Shown: one piece after another, positions 1-8,458 of the stretch
How the letters are laid out: the number at the start of each line of letters is the position of its first letter
Numbering within the stretch: position 1 is the first letter of the stretch
Assembly (NCBI GenBank): GCA_016208315.1
Contig: JACQYF010000147.1
Coordinates: forward strand, 17,078 to 81,077
Origin: Chloroflexota bacterium
Lineage (GTDB): Bacteria; Chloroflexota; Anaerolineae; UBA4142
DNA length: 64,000 bases
Direction: 5' to 3'
The notes under the pieces: generated by a model
Databases searched by the model: none
Seen by the model: only the letters and a program-made list of their open reading frames with translations
Told to the model about the DNA's origin: nothing
Program-made: the position numbers and the translations under genes

Positions 1-570
1 ATCGTCGGGTAAGCATTCTCGCAACACTCCCAACGGCTGTAGCGGTGCGGGGAGATTCAACTTCGAAATAACGTCAGGTCCAATTTCCGGGATTGATTGT
101 GGGACTTCTGTCGGGTAGACCGGGTCTTTGAGAATCGTTCCCAATCCCTCACCGTGGGGACGTGCCGATATGATTGTCGGCGCGCCACGTTTCAGATCCA
201 TTACCAAAACCACGTACGCGAAGTGCGGACGCTCTTTGAGAAAACCGACCTCCTGGACAAAGTCTCCCTTCAAGACCACCAGAGCCAGCTTTTGATCCCG
301 ACAAAACGTCCCTGTTGTGGGGAATAGAGAGAGAGCTTCGCTAGGAGTGATCGAGCGGTTCAAAAGGGTCTGCAGGCTTCCCACGCCTTGAAGCCGTGCA
401 CAGGCATAGTCACGGGCCTGCTGCTCCACGTCGGATAGAGAGGCCGTGAGTAAGGAGCGTTGGTTGAATTGGCAGTTGGCACTTGCAACTTGAACTTGTG
501 CATACCGGCCGCTTGCCAAGACAATCAGAGTCAGCAGACCCACGAGGATTGGTGTTCTTTTGTGAACCAT
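1..570 (-). CDS. Hypothetical secreted protein (C-terminus beyond window)
   Basis: A minus-strand frame is open from the ATG at 570 to the left edge, 190 codons without a stop. A GAGGAG ribosome-binding site lies just upstream of the ATG. The N-terminus (MVHKRTPILVGLLTLIVLAS) is a basic stretch followed by a hydrophobic core, so it reads as a signal peptide or single anchor. The rest is soluble with a few cysteines. I recognise no domain. It lies 16 bp downstream of the secreted-protein gene at 587-1276 on the same strand, so the two probably form one transcript. Only the 5' part is visible. Confidence 0.6.
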   Translation of the reverse strand, partial: MVHKRTPILVGLLTLIVLASGRYAQVQVASANCQFNQRSLLTASLSDVEQQARDYACARLQGVGSLQTLLNRSITPSEALSLFPTTGTFCRDQKLALVVLKGDFVQEVGFLKERPHFAYVVLVMDLKRGAPTIISARPHGEGLGTILKDPVYPTEVPQSIPEIGPDVISKLNLPAPLQPLGVLRECLPDD

Positions 571-586
571 TGGAACTCTCCTCTAG

Positions 587-1276
587 CTACGGGTGGTAAT
601 ACGCATACCACTGGAAGTTGCCCTCGCAGGGCGAAAGGTAACCTGCCACATTTTGCTTCACGGTATCATGACAGTAGTAGGTTAGGCCACCAAAGTTATT
701 GGACATTTGATTGTATACTGTAAAACCCAGGAATGCGATGTATTGATTGTCACTCTCCGCCCCGGCGAATGCATACCTCATACCGGCGATTTGATCAAGG
801 TTTACGTTGGATAACATCCAATCGCATATCGTACTGCCACACCAAAGGGCACTCCAGCGTGAAGGGCCCGTCCAAATTGTGTAGTAGTTATACATTCCGT
901 AAGGCGCAAGGGCGATTTCGCTTGCAAAATGGGTTTCACTAGGATAACCAGTCCTCGCCATGTACGACCCGTACGGGTAGTAGAACGTACCAGTTAAGTC
1001 TTTGTATTTGCGGCCGCCGGCTTCAATAAATGTAAAAGGCGGAAAATCGTAAAAGCCGATACCGGTGGCCGCTTCTGTCCCCTGCCAGTAGTTGAGATTC
1101 TCATCGGGCGTTCTAATGTACGAGAACGAACCTGTTGCTAGTCCAATGTCACGCGCACCAAATGTGTTAACGTTTTGGTTTGGGCCTATCGCCGTGACGA
1201 AACCTGCCGATACTACGAAAATGGCCAGGGCTACGGCAAATGCATTTAGGGCCACGCTCTGCAATCTTTTAAACAT
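587..1276 (-). CDS. Secreted protein of unknown function
   Basis: A 229-residue product. The ATG at 1276 is preceded by a GAGGT ribosome-binding site. Residues 1-29 form a typical Sec signal peptide (KR near the N-terminus, hydrophobic core, likely cleavage after VTA). The mature part is rich in Tyr, Trp, Asn and Gly with four cysteines (near WCGSTICDW, YYCHDT and SPCEGN), as in small extracytoplasmic beta-rich proteins. No family is recognised. It is the first gene of a pair with the truncated secreted protein at 1-570. A 284-bp upstream region separates it from the regulator gene at 1610 and holds a perfect 18-bp palindrome. Confidence 0.6.
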   Translation of the reverse strand: MFKRLQSVALNAFAVALAIFVVSAGFVTAIGPNQNVNTFGARDIGLATGSFSYIRTPDENLNYWQGTEAATGIGFYDFPPFTFIEAGGRKYKDLTGTFYYPYGSYMARTGYPSETHFASEIALAPYGMYNYYTIWTGPSRWSALWCGSTICDWMLSNVNLDQIAGMRYAFAGAESDNQYIAFLGFTVYNQMSNNFGGLTYYCHDTVKQNVAGYLSPCEGNFQWYAYYHP

Positions 1277-1530
1277 ATTGTTACCTCATCGTTTTGATTG
1301 CGAATTCGGCTTGCAAAGAGGCAACCACCCACAAACGGTTGGATGCGACAAGAGCACGCAAACAACTCCGCCACATTATATGCCACCACGCATAGGGCAG
1401 CAAGATGCCGAATCACCTCATTAAAAATGTTACCGAAAGCACAAGGGGGCTGCCCTTTTGCAAGACCATTTGTATCTCAAAAATACCTGATAAAATTATA
1501 CCCACTTCAAACCTATTGTCCTCACCCAAG

Positions 1531-1577
1531 TGTCCCATTCTTACTGCAAACGCCAAAAGATGGGACAATTGTCCCAT
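1531..1577. promoter_or_regulatory. Palindromic operator-like site with three TGTCCCAT half-sites
   Basis: ATGGGACAATTGTCCCAT at 1560-1577 is a perfect 18-bp palindrome. A further direct half-site TGTCCCAT lies at 1531-1538. The cluster sits between the 3' end of the LuxR-type gene and the two secreted-protein genes, which suggests a regulator-binding site. The binding protein is unknown. Confidence 0.4.
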
Positions 1578-1609
1578 ATGAAAATACCTGGCCTTGCTGA
1601 AAGACCCCA

Positions 1610-1864
1610 CTACTCTTCTTTTGGCTCTTCTGCTGTGCTCATCCACCCCATTCGCCACACATAACAGACCAACTGTGCGCGGCGCTCCAATCCTAACTTG
1701 CGTAGGATGTGCGTCATGTGATTCCGCACGGTCTTTTGACTCAACCAGAGCATTCCCGCAATGGTTTTGTTGGAATGTCCTTGAGCAACCAGAAGCAGAA
1801 TTTCTTTCTCGCGCGGCGTCAGCTCTGAGGGTTCGCTTTCCCGCTGAATCAATGAGCGCATCAT
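1610..1864 (-). CDS. Small LuxR/GerE-type helix-turn-helix regulator
   Basis: About 84 residues, almost entirely a GerE (LuxR C-terminal) DNA-binding domain: LTPREKEILLLVAQGHSNK, then the recognition helix around LSQKTVRNHMTHILRKLG. There is no receiver or sensor domain, so it is a stand-alone HTH protein like some spore-type or orphan LuxR proteins. A GAGGAGG motif immediately precedes two consecutive ATGs at 1864 and 1861; the second gives better spacing, the first is used here. The same frame extends upstream without a good ribosome-binding site. It lies between the acyl-CoA ligase, whose terminator ends at 1912, and the secreted-protein genes. It may control the latter, but this is inference from position. 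Confidence 0.65.
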   Translation of the reverse strand: MMRSLIQRESEPSELTPREKEILLLVAQGHSNKTIAGMLWLSQKTVRNHMTHILRKLGLERRAQLVCYVWRMGWMSTAEEPKEE

Positions 1865-1911
1865 GCCTCCTCGGTATCGCGGATACTCTGCCAAGGTTCC
1901 AAACTGCCCAG

Positions 1912-1942
1912 AAAAAATCCCGCGGCAACACACCGCGGGATT
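1912..1942 (-). terminator. Rho-independent terminator of the acyl-CoA ligase gene
   Basis: A perfect 10-bp inverted repeat, AATCCCGCGG (1916-1925) and CCGCGGGATT (1933-1942), encloses a 7-nt loop. Read on the minus strand it runs into six T (1912-1917). It lies about 80 bp past the stop codon at 2020. Confidence 0.8.
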
Positions 1943-1976
1943 CTTCGTCTGTCACGTGTTTACGTATTTGCTCGTC

Positions 1977-2008
1977 TACCTGTGTACCTGTGTACCTGTG
2001 TCCCTGTC
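1977..2008. repeat. Octamer tandem repeat (TACCTGTG type)
   Basis: Three exact copies of TACCTGTG are followed by a variant TCCCTGTC in strict 8-bp register, directly downstream of the acyl-CoA ligase stop. A related octamer set lies near 61731. Confidence 0.7.
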
Positions 2009-2019
2009 TACGCTCCCCC

Positions 2020-3765
2020 TCACGCCGTCACCTTGTCGGCCGGTTTCTCCGGCGGCTGATTCTTGGCTTTCTCAAGATCCTCGGTTACCAGTTGCCGCCG
2101 CAGGATTTTGCCCACCATCGTCTTGGGCAGCGAGTCGCGAAACTCGACAATGTGCGGCCGCTTGTACGCCGCCAGGCGCTCTTTGCAGAACGCGATAATG
2201 TCTTCGGCCGTCGCGGTTTGCCCCGGCTTTAACACCACGTAGGCCTTGACCGTCTCGCCGCGGTATGGGTCGGTAATCCCCGCTACTGTCGCTTCCAAGA
2301 CCTTGGGGTGCTGGAAGAGTACTTCTTCGATCTCGCGCGGATAGATGTTGTAGCCGCCGGCGATGATCATGTCCTTCTTGCGGTCCACGATCTTGAAATA
2401 GCCGTCCTCGTCCATCACCGCAATATCGCCCGTGTGCAGCCAGCCATCGCGGATCGTGACGCGCGTTTCCTCTGGCTTGTTCCAGTAACCTTTCATCACC
2501 TGCGGACCTTTGATGATCAACTCCCCCGGCTGCCCGATCGGCACTTCAATCTTGCCGGTCTCGATGTCTACGAGTTTGCAGTCGGTATCGGGGTACGGCA
2601 GACCGATTGTGCCTATGCGATTCTCGCCGAAAACGGGATTCGCGTGCGTGACGGGCGTCGCTTCGCTCAGCCCGTAACCCTCGACGAGGCGTGCGCCGGT
2701 CAAATCCTGGAACTTGGTCTGGACCTCGATCGGCAAGCCCGCCGCGCCGCTGATGCACGCTTTGATGGACTTGATGTTGAACTTGCTGAGGTCCGGATAG
2801 TTGTTGATCGCGACGTACATGGTCGGCACGCCGGGGAAGAGCGTCGGCTGGTGTTTGTCAATGCTCTTGAGCAAATGATCCAGATCGCGCGGGTTGGGGA
2901 TGAGAACCAGCGGAATGGCTCGGTATGCCGCGAGATTCATGCAGGTCGTCATTGCGTACGAGTGGAACAGCGGCAGCGCGGTCAGAATGCTGTCCTGGCC
3001 GACTTTGGGGAGATTGGTGATCCAATCGTCGAGCTGCACGACGTTGGCGACGAGATTCTTGTGCGTAATCTCGGCCGCTTTGGGGACGCCGGTTGTCCCG
3101 CCGGTGTACATCAGCACGGCCGTGTCTTCCGGTTTCACTTTCACTTGCGGCTGCGTCGCCGCGCCGCTCGCGACCACGTCGGGAAACCAGCGATCCCCCG
3201 GATCGAGGACGGCATAGTGGCCCTCTTTCTTTTCGACGGCCAGCCCAAAGAGGGTCTTGAGGATTGGCGGGAAATATTCCTTGATGTTGGCGACGATGAC
3301 GTTTTTGAGTTTGGTGTTCGCCCGAACCTTTTGCACGTTGCCGTAAAGCCGGGACAAGCAAACGATGGTTTCCGCGCCCGAGTCGTTCAGTTGGAATTCA
3401 AGCTCGCGGGGCACGTAGAGCGGATTGTGCGGGGCGACGATGCCGCCTAACTTGAGGACCGCATAATAGGTGATCGGATACTGCGGACAGTTCGGCAGGT
3501 AGATCGCCACGCGGTCGCCTCTCTTGACGCCCATCGCGGTCAACGCGCTTGCCAGCCGATTGACGTGCTCGTTCAGCTTTTTGTAGGAGAGCTTGGCGTC
3601 CATCAGCGCGCCGCCAAGTTGATGCACTACTCCGCCAAAAATGGTCGCGGTCGTGTTTGGGGATTTTGACGCGGCCTCTTCGAGAAAGTGGTGCATGGGG
3701 ACGCCCGGATAATCAAGTGTGGCGCGCACGCCGGGTTCATAGTGCTTGAGCCAGGGCTTGTCCAT
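2020..3765 (-). CDS. fadD: Long-chain fatty-acid--CoA ligase (AMP-forming)
   Basis: This 581-residue enzyme activates a fatty acid with ATP and CoA to acyl-CoA via an acyl-adenylate. The ANL-superfamily signatures are in order: the P-loop-like motif MYTGGTTGVPKAA near residue 217, YGLSEATPVTH in the middle, GWLHTGDIAVMDEDGYFK with the conserved Asp, the hinge region around DRKKDMIIAGG, and the C-terminal catalytic lysine in PKTMVGKILRR. Length and order fit FadD. The start is fixed by an AAGGAGG site upstream of the ATG at 3765. It is monocistronic, with its own terminator at 1912-1942, and divergent from the Uma2 gene. Substrate chain length cannot be read from the sequence. Confidence 0.9.
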   Translation of the reverse strand: MDKPWLKHYEPGVRATLDYPGVPMHHFLEEAASKSPNTTATIFGGVVHQLGGALMDAKLSYKKLNEHVNRLASALTAMGVKRGDRVAIYLPNCPQYPITYYAVLKLGGIVAPHNPLYVPRELEFQLNDSGAETIVCLSRLYGNVQKVRANTKLKNVIVANIKEYFPPILKTLFGLAVEKKEGHYAVLDPGDRWFPDVVASGAATQPQVKVKPEDTAVLMYTGGTTGVPKAAEITHKNLVANVVQLDDWITNLPKVGQDSILTALPLFHSYAMTTCMNLAAYRAIPLVLIPNPRDLDHLLKSIDKHQPTLFPGVPTMYVAINNYPDLSKFNIKSIKACISGAAGLPIEVQTKFQDLTGARLVEGYGLSEATPVTHANPVFGENRIGTIGLPYPDTDCKLVDIETGKIEVPIGQPGELIIKGPQVMKGYWNKPEETRVTIRDGWLHTGDIAVMDEDGYFKIVDRKKDMIIAGGYNIYPREIEEVLFQHPKVLEATVAGITDPYRGETVKAYVVLKPGQTATAEDIIAFCKERLAAYKRPHIVEFRDSLPKTMVGKILRRQLVTEDLEKAKNQPPEKPADKVTA

Positions 3766-3996
3766 CTTCTGCCTCCTTGCAGCGTTCGGAAAGTGCGTCT
3801 CGGCGCTGGGGTTTCATCTGCCGGGACGCTCGGTCCAATAGTCAATTGAACATGTGGGCAACAGTGAACCGTTTGATATTAAAATACCACGACCAAAGAG
3901 CTTTGTCAACCACCTGTGTAGGGCACGCGGGTTGGATTGCGGAATATTCCTTGCCAGAGTATAATTAGGACGAATCTCCTGAGAAAGGTGATGGGC

Positions 3997-4686
3997 ATGA
4001 TCACACAAGTTGAGCAAACGGTTGAGGAACTGGCGCGCTCGCCGCTTTTGCCCTTTGTCCGGCGGCGCATTGACGCGCTCTTGGATGACGAGCATCAGCG
4101 GCGCGAGGCCTTTCATCAAGCGATTGCTGCTGGCGACCCACGCTACGACGGACGCAAAGTGGAATTCATCAACGGGGAGGTGCGTGAAGCCATGCCAGTC
4201 CAAATGCAACATGCCGACATCGGGCAATATTTGCTCCGTCTGCTTCAAACCTTTGTGGAACTGCGGCACCTCGGCAAGGTCGGCTACGAAAAGTTGATGA
4301 TTTCGCTGACGCGTAATGATTACGAGCCGGACATTTGTTTCTGGCGGGCTGAGAAAGCGTCCGCCTTCGTGCCCCACCAAGCGCGCTTCCCCGCGCCCGA
4401 TTTTGTCGTCGAAATCTTGTCGCCCAGCACGGAGAGCATTGACCGCGACATCAAGTTCAAAGATTATGCTGCGCACGGCATCGCCGAATACTGGATTGTG
4501 GACCCTGACCGCCAAACGGTCGAGCAGTACATCTTGCACGGCGACGAGTATGCGCTCGCGGCGACGGTTGGCGAAGGTACGTTGACGAGCACGGCTGTCA
4601 GTGGTTTTCAAGTTCCGCTCACTGCACTTTTTGACGCCGCGGCGAATTTACAGGCGTTGCAGAATATCCTAAAGGTCCAAAGTTGA
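3997..4686 (+). CDS. Uma2 family endonuclease (DUF820)
   Basis: A 229-residue protein of the Uma2/DUF820 family, a PD-(D/E)XK-like nuclease fold of unknown cellular role that is highly amplified in Cyanobacteria and Chloroflexota. The family pattern is visible: an N-terminal helical part, FINGEVREAMPVQMQH, the acidic metal site in EPDICFW, and PDFVVEILSPST with the conserved E, followed by D-x-K spacing and EYWIVDP. The ATG at 3997 was chosen because AGGTG lies 6 nt upstream. An upstream in-frame extension to 3937 has no ribosome-binding site. The stop is directly followed by the TTG start of the next gene, suggesting coupling. Confidence 0.8.
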   Translation: MITQVEQTVEELARSPLLPFVRRRIDALLDDEHQRREAFHQAIAAGDPRYDGRKVEFINGEVREAMPVQMQHADIGQYLLRLLQTFVELRHLGKVGYEKLMISLTRNDYEPDICFWRAEKASAFVPHQARFPAPDFVVEILSPSTESIDRDIKFKDYAAHGIAEYWIVDPDRQTVEQYILHGDEYALAATVGEGTLTSTAVSGFQVPLTALFDAAANLQALQNILKVQS

Positions 4687-5577
4687 TTGCATACCAAACC
4701 GCGCTCTAATCCCCCGCTCCATCTCTTCCTCGGTCTCGCGCTCGCGCTTTTCTTCTGGTTCGCCTCATGGTCGCATCTGGGCGTGATCGGCGAGTACGCG
4801 TTTTTCCCACAATGGCTCGGCTATATCCTCGTCGTAGATGGGCTGGTCGCCATTCGCAAAGGTTCCTCTCTCTTAAGACGCAGCCCGCGTGAGTTTGTCG
4901 CGCTCTTTCTCCTCAGCGCGCCGATCTGGTGGGTGTTTGAGGGGCTGAACAACTTTGTCCTCAACTGGCATTACCTCACGACCCAACCTTATTCTATCGC
5001 TCAGATCATCATCATCTCGACGATAGATTTTTCCACCGTCATCCCCGCGGTCTTTGAAACGACCGAGCTGCTCGCGACCTTTTCGTTCATCGAACGTTTG
5101 CGCGCGCGGCGGCGATTTGACATCTCTCCGCGCCTCGCGTGGATTCTGATGTACGTGGGCGCGTTCGCTTTCGCGGGTGTCGTGCTCTTTCCCGCTTTCG
5201 CGTTCCCGCTCGCTTGGATTTGGCTCGTGCTCCTCGCGGACCCGCTCAACTATTTGCGCGGGCGGCCTTCCTTGCTTCGGCAAATCGAGATTGGAGATTG
5301 GAGATTAGTAATTGGGCTGGCGCTCGCGGGCACCATCTGCGGATTTTTTTGGGAGATGTGGAACTATTTCGCGATGCCAAAGTGGTTCTACACCGTGCCA
5401 TTCGTGGGGTTTGCCAAGATTTTCGAAATGCCGCTCCTCGGTTACGGCGGCTACTGGCCGTTTGCGTGGGAACTGTACGCGCTTTACCAACTGGTCTGGG
5501 GCGTGCTGCGCCGTCCCGCGCGCGCGCCACTAATTGACAACACTCACCTATATCCCTATAATGTGACCAGACTCTGA
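4687..5577 (+). CDS. Polytopic integral membrane protein, unknown function
   Basis: A 296-residue protein with about seven hydrophobic segments (around residues 10-28, 33-52, 70-88, 102-122, 150-180, 205-225 and 245-275). Conserved-looking aromatic motifs are GEYAFFPQWLGYI, IWWVFEGLNNF and the C-terminal FFWEMWNYFAMPKWFY. It starts at TTG immediately after the Uma2 stop. No transporter or enzyme signature is recognised. One loop (RQIEIGDWRLVIGL) is encoded by a 7-bp tandem repeat (5286-5313), so a repeat has been absorbed into the frame without breaking it. The 286 bp after this gene, before the binding protein, show no gene and presumably carry the transporter promoter. Confidence 0.65.
   Translation: MHTKPRSNPPLHLFLGLALALFFWFASWSHLGVIGEYAFFPQWLGYILVVDGLVAIRKGSSLLRRSPREFVALFLLSAPIWWVFEGLNNFVLNWHYLTTQPYSIAQIIIISTIDFSTVIPAVFETTELLATFSFIERLRARRRFDISPRLAWILMYVGAFAFAGVVLFPAFAFPLAWIWLVLLADPLNYLRGRPSLLRQIEIGDWRLVIGLALAGTICGFFWEMWNYFAMPKWFYTVPFVGFAKIFEMPLLGYGGYWPFAWELYALYQLVWGVLRRPARAPLIDNTHLYPYNVTRL
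5286..5313. repeat. Heptamer repeat GGAGATT inside a coding region
   Basis: CGAGATT, GGAGATT, GGAGATT and AGTAATT run in strict 7-bp register within the membrane-protein gene and encode a loop between hydrophobic segments. Confidence 0.7.
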
Positions 5578-5863
5578 GTAGCTAGATTGTTCACACCTTG
5601 CGCCCTGACAGAAGCAATGAACTCTCCCAAGGAAGGGGGTGGTTTTCGCCACGTAGACCCTCCACCGCTAGAGCGGCGGACAGTGAGACGCTGACCGTTG
5701 CTTCGCGCGCGAGTCGCCAGTTTTGTCGCCCACATCCGGTCTGCCCCGCGCGCGTTTCCCCTCGCATTTGCGATCCACGCATTTCGAATATTAGTAGCTG
5801 TGGAGGTCCGAAAGCATTTCCGCTTACCCATTCGAGGAACGCACAAACTCTGGAGGAGGAGAA

Positions 5864-8392
5864 ATGAAAAAGCTATTGATCGTCCTCGGCTTGATTACGT
5901 TACTCGCCGTGATTGTCGCGTGCGCGGCGCCGCCGACGCCAGTGCCGCCGACCCCGGTGCCGACGACGGCGCCCACTCCGGCGCCGACCACCGCGCCGAC
6001 CGCGGCCCCCGCAGCCAAAGGCGCCTGGGTTGACGAAGTGGTATTCTTTGAAGAACCGGATGCCGCGAAAGCCGTCAACATCATGGAAGCCGGCGACGCG
6101 CAACTGTACGGACTGGGCATCTCGGATCCCAAGGTAATTGCCAAACTCAAGGAATCCAAAAAGTTGACCACCGAGTTCGCCTATGGATCAACCTCAGAGT
6201 TGAGCTTCAACCCGGCCGTTTTCAAGGACGCGGCCAAACTGAATCCGTTCTCCGTGCCCGCGATCCGGGAAGCCGTAAACTGGATCGTTGACCGCAATTA
6301 CGTGGCCAAAGAGATCTATGGCGGCGTAGCCATCGCGATGTGGACCGTGTTCAATCCCATCTTCCCCGACTTTGCCAAAGTCGCCGATGTAGCCAAAGGT
6401 ATCGAGATCAGTCATGGGTACAATCAGGCGAAGGGTAAGAGCACCATCGAAGCCGAGATGAAGAAACTCGGCGCAGAACTCACGGGCGGCAAGTGGACCT
6501 ACAAGGGCGCGCCCGTCTCCTTGGTCTTCCTCATCCGCACGGAGGATGAACGCCGCGGCATGGGCGATTACATCGCCAAGCAATTTGAAGATCTTGGGTT
6601 CACGGTGGATCGCCAATACAAGACCGCGGCCGAAGCATCGCCGATCTGGATTGCCTCCGATCCAACCGAAGGCAAATGGCACATGTACACCGGCGGTTGG
6701 GCCTCTACCGCGATCAACCGCGACTTGGGCACCAACTTTGATTTCTACTACACCGCCCGCGGGCGTACCGACACACTGTGGCAAGCGTACAAACCCGCCG
6801 CGGAATTTGACAAACTCGCCGACCGATTGAATCGCGGCGATTACAAGGATGCCGCCGAGCGCACGCAACTGATGGCCCAGGCGCTCCCGCTCTCGATGAA
6901 GGACTCGGTGCGTATCTTTATCGTGAACCGGGTTAGCGCGTACCCGCGTCCGACCAATCTCGCGGTCGGCGTTGACCTCGCGGCGGGTCCCTTCTCGGGC
7001 ATGTGGCCCTTTACGATCCAGTTGGACGGCAAGTCCGGCGGCCAGGTCAAGATCGCGCAACCCAGCCAATTGACCCAGCCCTGGAACGTCGTCGGTGGAT
7101 CGAACTGGCTCTACGACAATACGATCAACCGCGCCACGCGCAATCCCGCGACCTTGCCCGATCCGTACACCGGACTCTGGTGGCCGCAATTGGCGAGCAC
7201 GGCGGAAGTGACGGTGCAGCAGGGCGTGCCCGTGTTCAAGACGCTCGATTGGGTCACGCTCAAGACCGCCCCGACGATCGAAGTTCCCAAAGATGCTTGG
7301 GCCGACTGGGACGCCGAGAAGCAAGCGTTCATCACGGCTGGCGAACGCTTTACCCAAACCGTCACGTCCAAGGCCAAGATCGTCGTCAATTTCGACAAGG
7401 GCATGTTCAGCACCAAGTGGCATGACGGCAGCAACCTGTCGCTGGGCGATTTCATCATGAGCTTTATCATGGGCTTTGATCGCGCCAAAGAAAAAAGCCC
7501 CATCTATGATGAAACCACGGTCTCGACCTTCAAGAGCTTTATGACGTTCTTCAAGGGCGCGCGCATCGTGTCGAAAGACCCGCTCACCATCGAGATCTAT
7601 ACCGATCAGACCAATTTGGATGCCGAGACGATGGCCACCAACGCGGCAAATACCTTCTTCCCGCTCTACACGCAAGGCAACGCACCGTGGCACACGCTGG
7701 CGCTGGGCTGGCAGGCCGACGCGAACAAAGAGCTGGCCTTCTCGACGGCCAAAGCCGCCAAACTCAAAGTGGAATGGATGAGCTACATCTCGGGTCCAAG
7801 TCTGGCCATCCTAGACAAGTACTTGAACCAATCGTTGACCAAAGCGTTCATTCCCTACGAAAAGGCGATGGCGCAGTTCGTCACGGCCGACGAAGCCTCC
7901 ACGCGGTACAAAAACGCGAGCGCGTTCTACAAGCAGTACGCGCATATCTGGGTCGGCAACGGTCCGATGTTCCTCTACTCGGTCAAGCCCACCGAGAAGA
8001 TCGTCACCATCCGCAAGTTCGCCGGCTTTGCCGACGATTCGACCAAGTGGGCGCGCTTTGCCGAAGCCAAGATCCCAACCGTTGCCATCACGGGACCGAA
8101 CCGCGTAACAGTGGGTCAGGCGGCTGAGTACACCGTCAATGTCAACTTCAAGAAAGACCCGTACCCCATGAAGGACATTGACGCCGTCAAGTTCCTCGTC
8201 GTTGACGCCACGGGCAACCTGGCCCTCTCGGCAGATGCCAAGGCGGTCAAGGATGGACAATGGACGGCGACGCTAACCGCCGATCAAACGAACAAACTCG
8301 CCACCGGTTCTAATCGCTTGGAAGTCGTTGTCGTGTCCAAGTTGGTTGCCATTCCCGCTGCCGAGTCGCTCCAGTTCGTTACCATCAAGTAA
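5864..8392 (+). CDS. ABC transporter substrate-binding lipoprotein (family 5) with C-terminal beta domain
   Basis: An 842-residue lipoprotein: hydrophobic signal with lipobox cysteine C20 (AVIVAC), then a Pro/Thr/Ala linker to about residue 48. The body resembles family 5 (peptide/nickel/oligosaccharide) binding proteins. From about residue 737 (PTVAITGPNRVTVGQAAEYT) a beta-rich, Ig-like region of about 105 residues is appended, making the protein roughly 250 residues longer than usual. GGAGGAGG precedes the ATG. It is the first gene of an operon with two permeases and two ATPases, and a strong hairpin follows its stop. It should capture the ligand outside the membrane; the ligand is not deducible. 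Confidence 0.85.
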   Translation: MKKLLIVLGLITLLAVIVACAAPPTPVPPTPVPTTAPTPAPTTAPTAAPAAKGAWVDEVVFFEEPDAAKAVNIMEAGDAQLYGLGISDPKVIAKLKESKKLTTEFAYGSTSELSFNPAVFKDAAKLNPFSVPAIREAVNWIVDRNYVAKEIYGGVAIAMWTVFNPIFPDFAKVADVAKGIEISHGYNQAKGKSTIEAEMKKLGAELTGGKWTYKGAPVSLVFLIRTEDERRGMGDYIAKQFEDLGFTVDRQYKTAAEASPIWIASDPTEGKWHMYTGGWASTAINRDLGTNFDFYYTARGRTDTLWQAYKPAAEFDKLADRLNRGDYKDAAERTQLMAQALPLSMKDSVRIFIVNRVSAYPRPTNLAVGVDLAAGPFSGMWPFTIQLDGKSGGQVKIAQPSQLTQPWNVVGGSNWLYDNTINRATRNPATLPDPYTGLWWPQLASTAEVTVQQGVPVFKTLDWVTLKTAPTIEVPKDAWADWDAEKQAFITAGERFTQTVTSKAKIVVNFDKGMFSTKWHDGSNLSLGDFIMSFIMGFDRAKEKSPIYDETTVSTFKSFMTFFKGARIVSKDPLTIEIYTDQTNLDAETMATNAANTFFPLYTQGNAPWHTLALGWQADANKELAFSTAKAAKLKVEWMSYISGPSLAILDKYLNQSLTKAFIPYEKAMAQFVTADEASTRYKNASAFYKQYAHIWVGNGPMFLYSVKPTEKIVTIRKFAGFADDSTKWARFAEAKIPTVAITGPNRVTVGQAAEYTVNVNFKKDPYPMKDIDAVKFLVVDATGNLALSADAKAVKDGQWTATLTADQTNKLATGSNRLEVVVVSKLVAIPAAESLQFVTIK

Positions 8393-8402
8393 GTGGTACG
8401 TC

Positions 8403-8435
8403 AGACCCGAAGGGTCGCGAAGACCCTTCGGGTCT
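8403..8435 (+). promoter_or_regulatory. Intercistronic hairpin after the binding-protein gene
   Basis: A perfect 14-bp stem, 8403-8416 with 8422-8435, has a GCGAA loop. It has no real T tract, so it is more likely an mRNA 3'-end stabiliser or partial terminator than a full terminator. It lies between the binding-protein stop and the permease ribosome-binding site. Confidence 0.7.
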
Positions 8436-8458
8436 TGTCTAGCAGAAGGAGCAATACC

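Noticed and set aside
2308..3450. A 380-codon plus-strand frame opposite the acyl-CoA ligase
   Set aside because: Shadow of the ligase gene; its composition (Asp/Val/Arg-rich) and lack of a ribosome-binding site indicate it is not translated.
5578..5863. Riboswitch-like leader before the 5864 binding protein
   Set aside because: The 286-bp gap has small GC-rich stems but none matches a riboswitch core I know.
6194..7693. A 499-codon open frame on the minus strand, opposite the binding-protein gene
   Set aside because: It has no recognisable motif and lies completely inside a well-supported lipoprotein gene with signal peptide, ribosome-binding site and family motifs. High GC content generates such antisense frames.
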